Below, in pieces: positions 28,621-36,799 of a stretch of DNA of 64,000 nucleotides. The notes under the pieces are model-generated. The model saw only the letters and a program-made list of their open reading frames with translations. It was not told the DNA's origin and did not search any database. Made by a program: the position numbers and the translations under genes. Location: assembly GCA_009838035.1 (NCBI GenBank), contig VXSK01000029.1:1-64000 (forward strand), written 5' to 3'. The DNA comes from Gammaproteobacteria bacterium (GTDB taxonomy: Bacteria > Pseudomonadota > Gammaproteobacteria > Steroidobacterales > Foliamicaceae). How positions within the stretch are numbered: the first letter of the stretch is position 1; every line of letters begins with the position of its first letter.

Positions 28621-29132
28621 ACAAGCGTATCCCCATGCTGTGGCTTGCCGGCATCGCGCTCCTGGCAGGCGCGGCGCAGGCGAAGTCCGATAGCTGGAAG
28701 CAGGCCAAGGCGCTGGAGATATACGCACACGCGGTCTCGATCCGCACCGTGAAGGGACAGGGCAAGGTGCCGGAGCTGGCGGCGTACCTGGCGGGATTGG
28801 TGGCCGGCGAGTCGGTTGCCGTGCAAATCACCGGAAACCCCACGGCAGCGCCGGCGTCACCGCTGCGCGAAGACGTGGTTGCCGCCGTGCGTGCAGCAGT
28901 GGCGAACCGGTTCGGCGACGTGGAAATCGTAGGCAAGATGTCCGCCGGCGCCACCGATGGACTGGAGTTCAGGCTGGCCGGGATTCCCACCTACGGAACT
29001 TCGGGCATCTTCATGAAGCCGAATGAAATGCGCGCCCACGGCGTAAACGAGCGGCTGCCCACCGAGAATCTGACCGGCGGCATCGACCATTGGGAGATCC
29101 TCATCAGGCACCTCGCCGGTCCGGGCGAGTGA
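28617..29132 (+). pseudogene. internally deleted M20 metallopeptidase remnant
   Basis: This 171-codon frame has a signal peptide (LWLAGIALLAGAAQA) and reads as the two ends of an M20 carboxypeptidase joined in frame. Residues 20-60 match the N-terminus (KALEIYAHAVSIRTVKGQGK, then VPELAAYLAG). From about residue 62 it matches the C-terminal part (ITGNPTAAPASPLREDV, MSAGATDGLEFRLAGIPTYG, GVNERLPTENLTGGIDHW). Roughly 280 central residues, including the metal ligands and the dimerisation domain, are absent, so it should be inactive as a peptidase. The start overlaps the S9 stop (ATGA). It could still be translated; I call it a remnant by comparison with the family. Confidence 0.78.
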
Positions 29133-29153
29133 TTGCCGACGCGGTGTGAGGGG

Positions 29154-29227
29154 TGGCTGGGGGACCAGGATTCGAACCTGGATTCTCGGAGTCAGAGTCC
29201 GATGTCTTGCCGTTAGACGATCCCCCA
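29154..29227 (-). tRNA. tRNA-Gln (anticodon CUG)
   Basis: The 74-nt gene has acceptor stem TGGGGGA pairing with TCCCCCA, discriminator G and encoded CCA (29154-29156). The anticodon stem TCGGA/TCCGA closes the loop CTCTGAC, giving anticodon CTG, which reads CAG codons. The T-arm reads CCAGG TTCGAAT CCTGG. It lies upstream of rpsI on the other side of a short gap and converges on the M20 remnant. Confidence 0.97.
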
Positions 29228-29262
29228 CCCGTTGGCCCGCGGGGCGCCGCCGCGCAGCGCGA

Positions 29263-29655
29263 TCAGCGCTTGGAGTATTGGGTGGCGCGGCGGGCTTTTC
29301 GCAGGCCCACTTTCTTGCGCTCGACCTTGCGCGCGTCGCGGGTGACGAAGCCGGGCGCCCTCAGCTTGGGACGCAGCTCCTCGTCGTAGGCAAGCAGCGC
29401 ACGGGTGATCCCGTGCCGTATGGCGCCGGCCTGACCGGTGGTGCCGCCGCCCTTCACAGTCACGGTGACATCCATCCGGCCGTCGAGGCCGACCACCTTC
29501 AGCGGCTGATGAACGATCATGCGCGCCGTCTTGCGGCCGAAGAATTCGTCCAGCGGGCGCCGGTTGACGGTCACCTTGCCGGTGCCGGGCCGAAGGAATA
29601 CGCGCGCCGTGGAGGTCTTGCGGCGGCCGGTGCCGTAGAACACGGTGTCGGTCAT
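29263..29655 (-). CDS. rpsI: 30S ribosomal protein S9
   Basis: S9 is a small-subunit protein whose basic C-terminal tail reaches the P site. The 130-residue product has the family blocks [31 protein letters not shown] and the invariant end [12 protein letters not shown] 29655 overlaps the rplM stop as ATGA, giving the standard rplM-rpsI operon. A longer upstream frame in the same phase is only the shadow of rplM. Confidence 0.98.
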   Translation of the reverse strand: MTDTVFYGTGRRKTSTARVFLRPGTGKVTVNRRPLDEFFGRKTARMIVHQPLKVVGLDGRMDVTVTVKGGGTTGQAGAIRHGITRALLAYDEELRPKLRAPGFVTRDARKVERKKVGLRKARRATQYSKR

Positions 29656-30086
29656 GCCTGTATCTCCAGGGGTTTGGGCTGCTGCGCGGCATGCTGGTGC
29701 TCGGGGCCCGGATAGACCTTGAGCTTCTTGAGCATGGCGCGGCCCAGGCGGTTCTTCGGCAACATCCCGCGCACGGCGGAAAGGATGGCGCGCTCGGGCG
29801 TTTCCTTCATGACCCGCTTCAGCGGAACGGACTTGAGGTTGCCGATGTAGCCGGTGTGACGGTGATACATTTTCTGGTTCAGCTTGTCTCCGGTCACGCG
29901 GACCTGGGACGCGTTCACGACCACGATGTAATCGCCGGTATCCACGTGCGGCGTGTACTCGGGCTTGTGCTTGCCCCGCAGGCGCGTGGCAAGTTCGGTC
30001 GCCAGCCGGCCCAGCGTCTGGCCGGCGGCGTCCACGAGGAACCAGTCCTGCCGGACCTGCCCGGGTTTTGCGGAAACGGTACGCAT
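29652..30086 (-). CDS. rplM: 50S ribosomal protein L13
   Basis: L13 is an early-assembly large-subunit protein. The 144-residue product has the typical blocks [38 protein letters not shown] and [15 protein letters not shown] sequence. It is the first gene of rplM-rpsI and is divergent from the Gfo/Idh/MocA gene. The 145-bp gap (30087-30231) should hold its promoter; I see only a weak TAAAAT on the minus strand near 30140 and no clear -35. Confidence 0.98.
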   Translation of the reverse strand: MRTVSAKPGQVRQDWFLVDAAGQTLGRLATELATRLRGKHKPEYTPHVDTGDYIVVVNASQVRVTGDKLNQKMYHRHTGYIGNLKSVPLKRVMKETPERAILSAVRGMLPKNRLGRAMLKKLKVYPGPEHQHAAQQPKPLEIQA

Positions 30087-30231
30087 ATTGAATCGTTGCT
30101 GGAAACAGGCTGCGCAGCATGCGCGAAGCCGCGGAATTTTACACTATCGGGGGTTTGCATGCCCGGCACGGCGGGGCAAGCCTTATGATCACCGAACGCT
30201 TCAGAGGTCGAGCACGAAAGGAACACAAACA

Positions 30232-31620
30232 GTGAACAAGATTGGGCGGCGCGGGTTTCTGAAATCGACATTGGCCGCGGGGGCGGCGGCGGGGCTGGGT
30301 TCGGCCGCGGCCAAACAGTCCGGCAAAATCGAGCGGCCGAGGCCGGCGGGCAGCCGCCCTGTCATGGACCTGGTGGCGCCGCAGCTGGAAACCGTGCGTG
30401 TGGGCCTGATCGGCGTGGGCGAGAGGGGCACCGGGTTCGTACGGCACTTCTGCAACATCGAGGGCGCCCGTATCACGGCCATTTGCGACACCCACCAGTT
30501 CGTGCTCGATCGCGCGGCCGGCATCATGGCGGACCTGGGCGCATCGCCGGCGGCACTGTATACGGGCGACGACTACGCCTACCGCAAGCTGCTCGATCGC
30601 CGGAACGTCGACATCGTGGTGATCGCCACTCCGTGGCGCTGGCACGCGATCATGGCCGCGGAAGCGATGGAATGCGGCAAGCACGCGTTCGTCGAGGTGC
30701 CCGCGGTCACCACGCTCGACGAGGCCTGGTGGCTGGTGGACACATCGGAGCGCACGCGGATGAACTGCATGATGCTGGAGAACGTCTGTTACGGCCGCGA
30801 CGAACTGATGGTCCTGAACATGGTCCGCCAGGGACTTTTCGGCGAACTGCTGCACGGGGAGGCGGCCTATATCCACGAACTGCGCTGGCAGATGAAGGAG
30901 ATCGACCACAAGACAGGCTCGTGGCGTACGCAATGGCACGCGAGGCGCAACGGCAATCTCTATCCCACGCATGGCCTGGGTCCGATCGCCCAGTACATGG
31001 GCATCAATCGCGGCGATCGGTTCGACTACATGAATTCCATGAGCTCCCCCGCGGTCGGCAGGCAGGCCTACGCGCGCAGGGAATTTCCGCCGGAACACGA
31101 GCGAAACCGGCTCGACTACGTCACGGGCGACATGAACACGAGCCTGATCAGGACCGTGCAGGGCCGAACGATCATGGTGCAGCACGACACGACCACGCCG
31201 CGTCCGTACAGCCGCCACAACCTGATCCAGGGGACCAACGGGGTCTTCGCGGGCTTTCCCAACCGCATCGCGCTGGAGGAAGGGGGCGCCGGGTCATTTC
31301 ACGAATGGGATTACGACATGACGGCATGGCGGGCACGGTACGACCATCCGCTGTGGGTGCAGATGGGCCGGCGGGCCGAGAAACAGGGCGGTCACGGCGG
31401 CATGGACCACCTGATGTGCTGGCGGCTGGTTGACTGCCTCAGAAACGGCGAGCCACTGGATCAGAATGTCTACGACGCCGCGGCCTGGTCGGCGATTGGA
31501 CCGATCAGCGCCGATTCGGTCGCCGACCGGGGCAACAGCAAGCCGATTCCGGACTTTACCCGGGGGACATGGAACCGGACCGAACCGCTGCCCATAGTCG
31601 GCGCGGAAAGCACGGGCTAG
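30232..31620 (+). CDS. exported Gfo/Idh/MocA family oxidoreductase, GH109-like
   Basis: The 462-residue protein has a twin-arginine signal ([20 protein letters not shown]), then an NAD-binding Rossmann domain ([19 protein letters not shown], about residues 55-75), the [21 protein letters not shown] strand-turn, and the [10 protein letters not shown] block. The remaining part, with [20 protein letters not shown] and [14 protein letters not shown], is characteristic of glycoside hydrolase family 109, which uses bound NAD to cleave alpha-N-acetylgalactosaminides. Start GTG 30232 has AAAGGA 9 nt upstream. Substrate assignment rests on family resemblance only. Confidence 0.86.
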   Translation: MNKIGRRGFLKSTLAAGAAAGLGSAAAKQSGKIERPRPAGSRPVMDLVAPQLETVRVGLIGVGERGTGFVRHFCNIEGARITAICDTHQFVLDRAAGIMADLGASPAALYTGDDYAYRKLLDRRNVDIVVIATPWRWHAIMAAEAMECGKHAFVEVPAVTTLDEAWWLVDTSERTRMNCMMLENVCYGRDELMVLNMVRQGLFGELLHGEAAYIHELRWQMKEIDHKTGSWRTQWHARRNGNLYPTHGLGPIAQYMGINRGDRFDYMNSMSSPAVGRQAYARREFPPEHERNRLDYVTGDMNTSLIRTVQGRTIMVQHDTTTPRPYSRHNLIQGTNGVFAGFPNRIALEEGGAGSFHEWDYDMTAWRARYDHPLWVQMGRRAEKQGGHGGMDHLMCWRLVDCLRNGEPLDQNVYDAAAWSAIGPISADSVADRGNSKPIPDFTRGTWNRTEPLPIVGAESTG

Positions 31621-31652
31621 CGCACCGTCACATCAACAGGGAGCGGTGAGCC

Positions 31653-32960
31653 TCATACTCTGTCGCCGACGCGCTTGGACGGAAAGTTACAGGTAAACGT
31701 GCTTCCCGAACCGGGCTTGCTCTTTATTTCCAGGCTGCCGTCGTGACGCGTCAGCACATGCTTGACAATGGCCAGTCCCAGACCGGTGCCCGGAACCACG
31801 GGACTGCCCTCTCCCCGTACCCGGTAGAACCGTTCGGTCAGGCGTGGAAGGTGTTCCCGCCGGATTCCGATGCCGGTATCGGTCGCGGAGAGTTGTCCGC
31901 CGGAGCGGCCTGCTTGCCAGCGCAATACGACTGCGCCGCCGGGCGGCGTAAACGCTGCTGAATTGATCGCCAGGTTGGTCGCAACCGACCGGATCTCGGC
32001 TTCGTCGCCCAGCAAAGGCCGTTCGCTCCTGACTTCGGCGCGGATATCCAACTGGCCGCTGGAACGCGCTGTCGCGACCTGCACCGCGTCCCCGAGAACG
32101 TCCATCATGTTCAGGGGCGTGAAGCCGGGCGGAGTTTCGGACGTCTCCAGCCGAGACAACTCGAGAAGGTCCCGCACCAGCCTGGTCATGCGGTCGCACT
32201 GCGACGCCATGTGTTGGACAGGGTCGCTCCAGCGATCGGGAAACTCCTCATCTTCCGACATCGACTCCAGGTAGCCGGTCAGCACCGTCAGGGGCGTCTG
32301 CAGTTCGTGCGAGGCGTTGGCCACGAAGTCGGAGCGGGTCTTGTCCGCCAGCACCGCGGCGGTGACGTCGCGCACCAGGAGCAGGAATTGCTTTTCCGCG
32401 TAGGGAACGCGCTGCGCCTCCAGCCAGCTGTCGGGCTTCTCCGGCGACTTGAAGCGCACCAGGTCCTTGCCGCCGCGCTCGAGCCAGGTCCTGAACTCGG
32501 CATCGCGGATCAGCTTGAGCGCCGGCCTGCCCTTGTCCAGCCGTTTGCGCACGCCCAGCAGCCGGCGGGCCTGGCGATTGCTGACCACAACCTCTCCGTT
32601 GTCGTTCAGTACCAGGGCCGCGTCGGGGAAGGACCGCGCCGTGCTGCGCAGGGCCTTCAGCACTTTCCTGAGCCGTTCTTCGGCCTCCTCCGTGCGGCTC
32701 TCCAGGTCGCTCAATTGCTGCGGCAGTTCGGCGAAGGAGAACGCGCCTCCGGACCATGCATCCGGGTCGAACAACTGTGACAGTTCGCCCGCGGCGCGCA
32801 CCTGGACCGACAGTTCCCATGCAAGAACCAGGACAAGGCCGGCCAGGGCGCCCGCAATCGGCCTGTCGGCAAGCAGCCAGGCGGCGGCGCCCAGAACCGC
32901 CGCCACGCCGCAGGCGCGCAACGCAATACGGATAACCAGTCTGCGAACCAGGGGATCCAA
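31653..32960 (-). CDS. phoR: phosphate regulon sensor histidine kinase PhoR
   Basis: PhoR senses phosphate status through the Pst system and phosphorylates PhoB. The 435-residue protein has two N-terminal membrane segments (about residues 7-30 and 35-50), a short linker, a PAS domain (about 95-205), the phospho-acceptor His218 in NASHELQTPLTVLTGYLESM and an ATPase domain ending with TGLGLAIVKHVLTRHDGSLE. The gap to phoB is 9 bp, so they form one transcript. Confidence 0.94.
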   Translation of the reverse strand: MDPLVRRLVIRIALRACGVAAVLGAAAWLLADRPIAGALAGLVLVLAWELSVQVRAAGELSQLFDPDAWSGGAFSFAELPQQLSDLESRTEEAEERLRKVLKALRSTARSFPDAALVLNDNGEVVVSNRQARRLLGVRKRLDKGRPALKLIRDAEFRTWLERGGKDLVRFKSPEKPDSWLEAQRVPYAEKQFLLLVRDVTAAVLADKTRSDFVANASHELQTPLTVLTGYLESMSEDEEFPDRWSDPVQHMASQCDRMTRLVRDLLELSRLETSETPPGFTPLNMMDVLGDAVQVATARSSGQLDIRAEVRSERPLLGDEAEIRSVATNLAINSAAFTPPGGAVVLRWQAGRSGGQLSATDTGIGIRREHLPRLTERFYRVRGEGSPVVPGTGLGLAIVKHVLTRHDGSLEIKSKPGSGSTFTCNFPSKRVGDRV

Positions 32961-32969
32961 GACTCGACT

Positions 32970-33653
32970 CTACTGGAGCGAGAAACGGTAGCCTGCGCCT
33001 CGCACGGTCTGGATGTAGCGGTCCACCTCATGCGCTTCAAGCGCCTTCCTGAGACGCCGGATATGCACATCCACGGTGCGGTCCTCCACGAAAACCGCCG
33101 GCCCCCATACCCGATCCAGCAATTGGGAGCGGCTGAATACGCGCTCGGGGCGTTCCATGAACAGGCGCAGCAGGCGGAATTCGGTCGGCCCCAGGACGAC
33201 GGGCCCCCGGTCGGTATGCACACGATGGCTGACCGGGTTCAGCGTCAGCCGCCCACGCGTTATCGGGTCCTCCTGGGAGCTCTGGGAGCGGCGCAGCACC
33301 GCGTTGATGCGGGCCAGAAGCTCGCGGCTTGAGAACGGCTTGGTGACGTAGTCGTCGGCGCCGCTGCTCAATCCCGAGATCTTGTCCTGCTCCTGCGAGC
33401 GGGCGGTGACCATGATGATGGCCACGTCGCGCGTCTCGGGCGTGCGCTTGATCCAGCGGGTCAGTTCCAGGCCGCTGCTATCGGGCAGCATCCAGTCGAT
33501 GATGGCCAGGTCGGGAAGGCGTTCGGCGATGGCCTTGCGGGCGGCGCCTGCGTCCTCCGCTTCGCGCACGTCGAAGTCGGCGCGGCGCAGGTTGAAGGCG
33601 AGCATTCCGCGAATCGCGCCCTCGTCCTCGACTACCAGAATATCGCGCCGCAT
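32970..33653 (-). CDS. phoB: phosphate regulon response regulator PhoB
   Basis: PhoB activates phosphate-starvation genes by binding 11-bp direct repeats. The 227-residue protein has a receiver domain (residues 1-120, phospho-acceptor Asp53 in IIDWMLPDSSG, Lys in YVTKPFSSREL) and an OmpR-type winged helix (about 130-227, with LGPTEFRLLRLFMERPERVF and VDVHIRRLRKALE). No Pho box is obvious upstream. The 5' region abuts inverted-repeat element B. Confidence 0.95.
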   Translation of the reverse strand: MRRDILVVEDEGAIRGMLAFNLRRADFDVREAEDAGAARKAIAERLPDLAIIDWMLPDSSGLELTRWIKRTPETRDVAIIMVTARSQEQDKISGLSSGADDYVTKPFSSRELLARINAVLRRSQSSQEDPITRGRLTLNPVSHRVHTDRGPVVLGPTEFRLLRLFMERPERVFSRSQLLDRVWGPAVFVEDRTVDVHIRRLRKALEAHEVDRYIQTVRGAGYRFSLQ

Positions 33654-33697
33654 TTCGCCTTCAAATTATGCCATTCCCCAGCAGCGATGCTTCCTCG

Positions 33698-33796
33698 CCC
33701 TGTGTTCGACCCGCCTCCTCGTCGGAGACGCCATCCTGGCTCGATTCTCGCTGTCCTGCTCCAACGCTCCGTCGAGGAGGCGGGCCGAACACAGGG
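33698..33796. repeat. long inverted-repeat element B (core in forward orientation)
   Basis: The left arm 33698-33721 and right arm 33773-33796 are 24 nt each and complementary except one position (33709). The stem continues through GGAG/CTCC with one mismatch. The 47-nt core 33724-33770 starts GGAGACGCCATCC, continues TGGCTCGATTCTCGCTG and ends CTCCAACGCTCC. It is nearly identical to the cores at 55405-55454 (reversed) and 58519-58570. Inside it GCCA-TCC-TGGC can form a small hairpin. It lies between phoB and the end of the lipoprotein gene, 8 bp from the latter's stop. Confidence 0.85.
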
Positions 33797-33804
33797 CTTC
33801 ACAC

Positions 33805-36705
33805 TCACTCTTCGTCGAAGTTGGTGGCGCAGGACACGACGTTGTTGCGGAACGCGATCGCGCCGGTGTCGTAGCGGCCGAAGGTGGCCTCGTCATCGAA
33901 GTCCACGCAACGATTGAAGCCGGTGATCACGCTGTTCCACATGGTTGCGCCGGTGCCACGGCGCAGCAGCAAGCCTATCGTGTTGGTGCCGCCGTCTTCG
34001 GTGCCGATCATCGTGAAGTTCGCCAGCGTCGGGCCGGAAATCGGCTGGGCGTTGGGAGCGTCGCCGTCATTGTCCGCCTCGATGCCGCGGTCGGCGTCGT
34101 CGGAGGCCTGGCGTATCACGACGAACTGCGCGCCGCCCAGGTAGCCCTGGCCCCAGTCGAAGGAATCGTCGGCTGCATCCGTGATCACGACGTGATCCAT
34201 GAAGTCGCTGGCGCCGAAGTGCTCCACGCCGTCGTCCAGGCCCTTGTGCACCTGCAAATAGGAGACGCGGGTGCGGGAACCGGTGGCGAACATCGTCAGG
34301 CCGTTCAGCTCGTTGCCGTTGCCGTCGACGTCGTTGCCAGCGTGGCGGATCACCAGGTAGCGGATGTAGCCGCTGTCGTCGGCATCGTCGTTGCCGCCGT
34401 AAGCGCCGATGTTGCCTTCGGCGGCAACGTCGCAGGGGCTGCCGCACTCGTTGGAGCGCGCGTAGCCCATGAGCGCCAGGCCGGCCCACTCGCCGCGGCC
34501 TGCGGTGCCGTCGCCGCCGGCGGCCCAGTCGTCGAATTGGCGCCGCGAGGTCATTACGATCGGGTCCTCAACGGTACCGTCGGCTTCGATCCGCGAGCCA
34601 CGGGTGATGATCACGGCCTCGCCGGACGACGCGAGCACCAGCGTGCCCGGTTCGATCTTCAGCGTCACGGAGACGTTATCGGACGCGTCGCCATCGGCTT
34701 CCTCGCCGTTGCCGATATAGGTGCCCGGAAAACCGGATGCCGGCGCGTAGATATTGTCGTTGGCGAGCGTCAGCGTCGAACCGTCGGTGTCGTAGCGGCG
34801 CTGCAACCGGCAGAGGTCCATCCGGCCGCCGCCCACGGCGGAGGGAAGGTCCAGGCTGCCGTCGGCCGAGGTGCCGGACGGACAGCTCCCGTCGGCGCCG
34901 GGATTGGCGACCGCGGGCTCCCAGACCGTGGTGTTGCCGTTCAGGGAAACCGTCCAGCCTTCGGTCCAGTCGTCGTCCGTGTCCTGCGCGAAGGCGCCCA
35001 CGTAATCGGTGGCCACGAACATAGAATTGGCCACGTCCGCCTCGACTTCGTTGGGCCGGTAGTCGGCTCGCAGGTTGGGATTGGCGATCCGGTTGTCGGG
35101 ATCCCGGTCCACCCAGTTGGCGATCGCCGTTCCGGGCACGTCGTCGTCACCGCTCTCATAGACTTCCTTTGCGGGACAATGGAACAGCGAGTTCTCGATC
35201 GTGAGGTCGGTGCCGAACAGGTCCTCGGTGGCGGCTCCATCCACGTCCAGGCAGGCGTCCTGGAAGTCGGCCACCAGGAAGTTGTAGATGCGCGCGCCCG
35301 TGCCGCGGCGCAACAGGATGCCGTCGGATGAGGTTTCCGCGCTGTCCGCGGCGCCCAGGATCGTGAAGTTCGCCAGCGTAGGCCGCGAGACCGGCACGGC
35401 CAGCGGGTTGTCCCCGTCGTTGTCGGCCTCGATCCCCCGGTCGCCGTCGTCCCGCGCCTGCACGATCAGCACGAACTGGGCGCTGCCGCGGTAGCCCTGG
35501 CCCCAGTCGAAGGAGTCGTCGCGGGCGCCCGTGATCACGATGTGGTCCATGTGATCGGTGGCGCCGAAATGCTCGACGCCGTCATCGAATCCGTAGTGCA
35601 CCTGCACGTAGGAAGAACGGGTTGCTGAACCGGTCGCGAACAGGGTCAGGCCGTTCAGCTCGTTGCCGTTGCCGTCGATGTCGTTGCCGGCATGGCGGAT
35701 CACCATGTATTCGATGAATCCGCTTTCGTCGGAATCGTCCGTGCCGCCGTAGGCGCCGATATTGCCTTCGGCATTGACGTCGCAGGGATCGCCGCACTCG
35801 TTGGAGCGGCCATATCCCATCAGAGCCAGGCCGGCCCACTCGCCGCGCCCGTCGGCCCTCGCCCGGCCGTCCACCCACTCGTCGAGCTGGTCCGTGGAGG
35901 TCATGACGATGGGGTCCTCGGCGGTGCCCGAGGCTTCGATGCGCGACCCCCGCGTGATGATCAGGGCCTCCTGCCGCGATCCCAGGATCAGGGCGCCGGA
36001 CTCGATCACCAGCGTCACCGACACGTCATTGCTCGAATTGCCGTCGGCCGCTTCGCCGTTGCCGATGTAGGTGCCGGGGAAACCGGCCGCCAGGCGGTAG
36101 ATGTTGTCGCCGGTGAGCGTGATGGTCTGCCCGTCCGTGTCGTAGCGGCGCGCCAGCTGGCAAAGGTCCATCGAACCGCCGCCCACGGACTCGGGCAGCG
36201 TCCGGGCTTCGACAAAGGTGGTTCCGGCCGGGCAGTCGCCGTTGGAAGCCGGTTCGCCCCTGGGCTGCCACACGGTGTTGTTGCCGTGCACGCCCACCGT
36301 CCAGCCCTCGGTCCAGGTATCGGCCGTGTCCTGGGCAAACGCACCCACGTAGTCCACGTCCTCGAACTCGCCGCCGAGCGAAATGGCGAAGGCATCGCCC
36401 TGCAGGTCGGGCGAACTGGAAGTGAAGGCCCACTCCGCTCCCTGCAGGTCCGGCGAGCCGTCGCCGGGCGTGCCGTTGGAGTTCAGCATCGGGTCCAGTC
36501 CGATGCGGTTGCCGTTGCCTGCAAAGGCATCCGATACGGGAAACGGATCATTTGCAGACGTGGGGGTCTCCGAACCGCCGCCGGTATCGGTCGGCGGGGC
36601 CGTGTTGATAACCAGGTCCTCGCCGGCACCGCCGCCGCCGCAGCCGCCCAGTATCAGGGCGAACAAAAGCACGGCCGGGAGACAACGGAAACTATTCGCG
36701 GACAC
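33805..36705 (-). CDS. large lipoprotein with two tandem beta-helix-like domains
   Basis: The 966-residue protein has a lipobox (LLFALILGGC) and then two homologous halves, about residues 116-540 and 564-966. Each begins with a DYVGAFAQDT...DWTEGWTV unit and contains NIY...SGFPGTYIGNGE-like sequence, ITRGSRIEA...DPIVMTS, GEWAGLALMGY, EGNIGAYGG, IRHAGNDxDGNGNELNGLT and GVEHFGA. The regular short strands and Asp/Gly/Asn loops suggest right-handed beta-helices with possible calcium sites. I start at GTG 36705 because AGGAGG lies upstream and the signal then begins at the N-terminus. It lies 94 bp downstream of a TonB receptor gene, so it is probably that receptor's surface partner. Confidence 0.82.
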   Translation of the reverse strand: MSANSFRCLPAVLLFALILGGCGGGGAGEDLVINTAPPTDTGGGSETPTSANDPFPVSDAFAGNGNRIGLDPMLNSNGTPGDGSPDLQGAEWAFTSSSPDLQGDAFAISLGGEFEDVDYVGAFAQDTADTWTEGWTVGVHGNNTVWQPRGEPASNGDCPAGTTFVEARTLPESVGGGSMDLCQLARRYDTDGQTITLTGDNIYRLAAGFPGTYIGNGEAADGNSSNDVSVTLVIESGALILGSRQEALIITRGSRIEASGTAEDPIVMTSTDQLDEWVDGRARADGRGEWAGLALMGYGRSNECGDPCDVNAEGNIGAYGGTDDSDESGFIEYMVIRHAGNDIDGNGNELNGLTLFATGSATRSSYVQVHYGFDDGVEHFGATDHMDHIVITGARDDSFDWGQGYRGSAQFVLIVQARDDGDRGIEADNDGDNPLAVPVSRPTLANFTILGAADSAETSSDGILLRRGTGARIYNFLVADFQDACLDVDGAATEDLFGTDLTIENSLFHCPAKEVYESGDDDVPGTAIANWVDRDPDNRIANPNLRADYRPNEVEADVANSMFVATDYVGAFAQDTDDDWTEGWTVSLNGNTTVWEPAVANPGADGSCPSGTSADGSLDLPSAVGGGRMDLCRLQRRYDTDGSTLTLANDNIYAPASGFPGTYIGNGEEADGDASDNVSVTLKIEPGTLVLASSGEAVIITRGSRIEADGTVEDPIVMTSRRQFDDWAAGGDGTAGRGEWAGLALMGYARSNECGSPCDVAAEGNIGAYGGNDDADDSGYIRYLVIRHAGNDVDGNGNELNGLTMFATGSRTRVSYLQVHKGLDDGVEHFGASDFMDHVVITDAADDSFDWGQGYLGGAQFVVIRQASDDADRGIEADNDGDAPNAQPISGPTLANFTMIGTEDGGTNTIGLLLRRGTGATMWNSVITGFNRCVDFDDEATFGRYDTGAIAFRNNVVSCATNFDEE

Positions 36706-36799
36706 TTGGGCAAACCCCTCCTGCGGGTTCTGTAAGTCAATCGAGAAGGTCCCGATCCGCGCCATTTCGTCAGATCGGGCGAACGGGCGTGCGCTTCAG

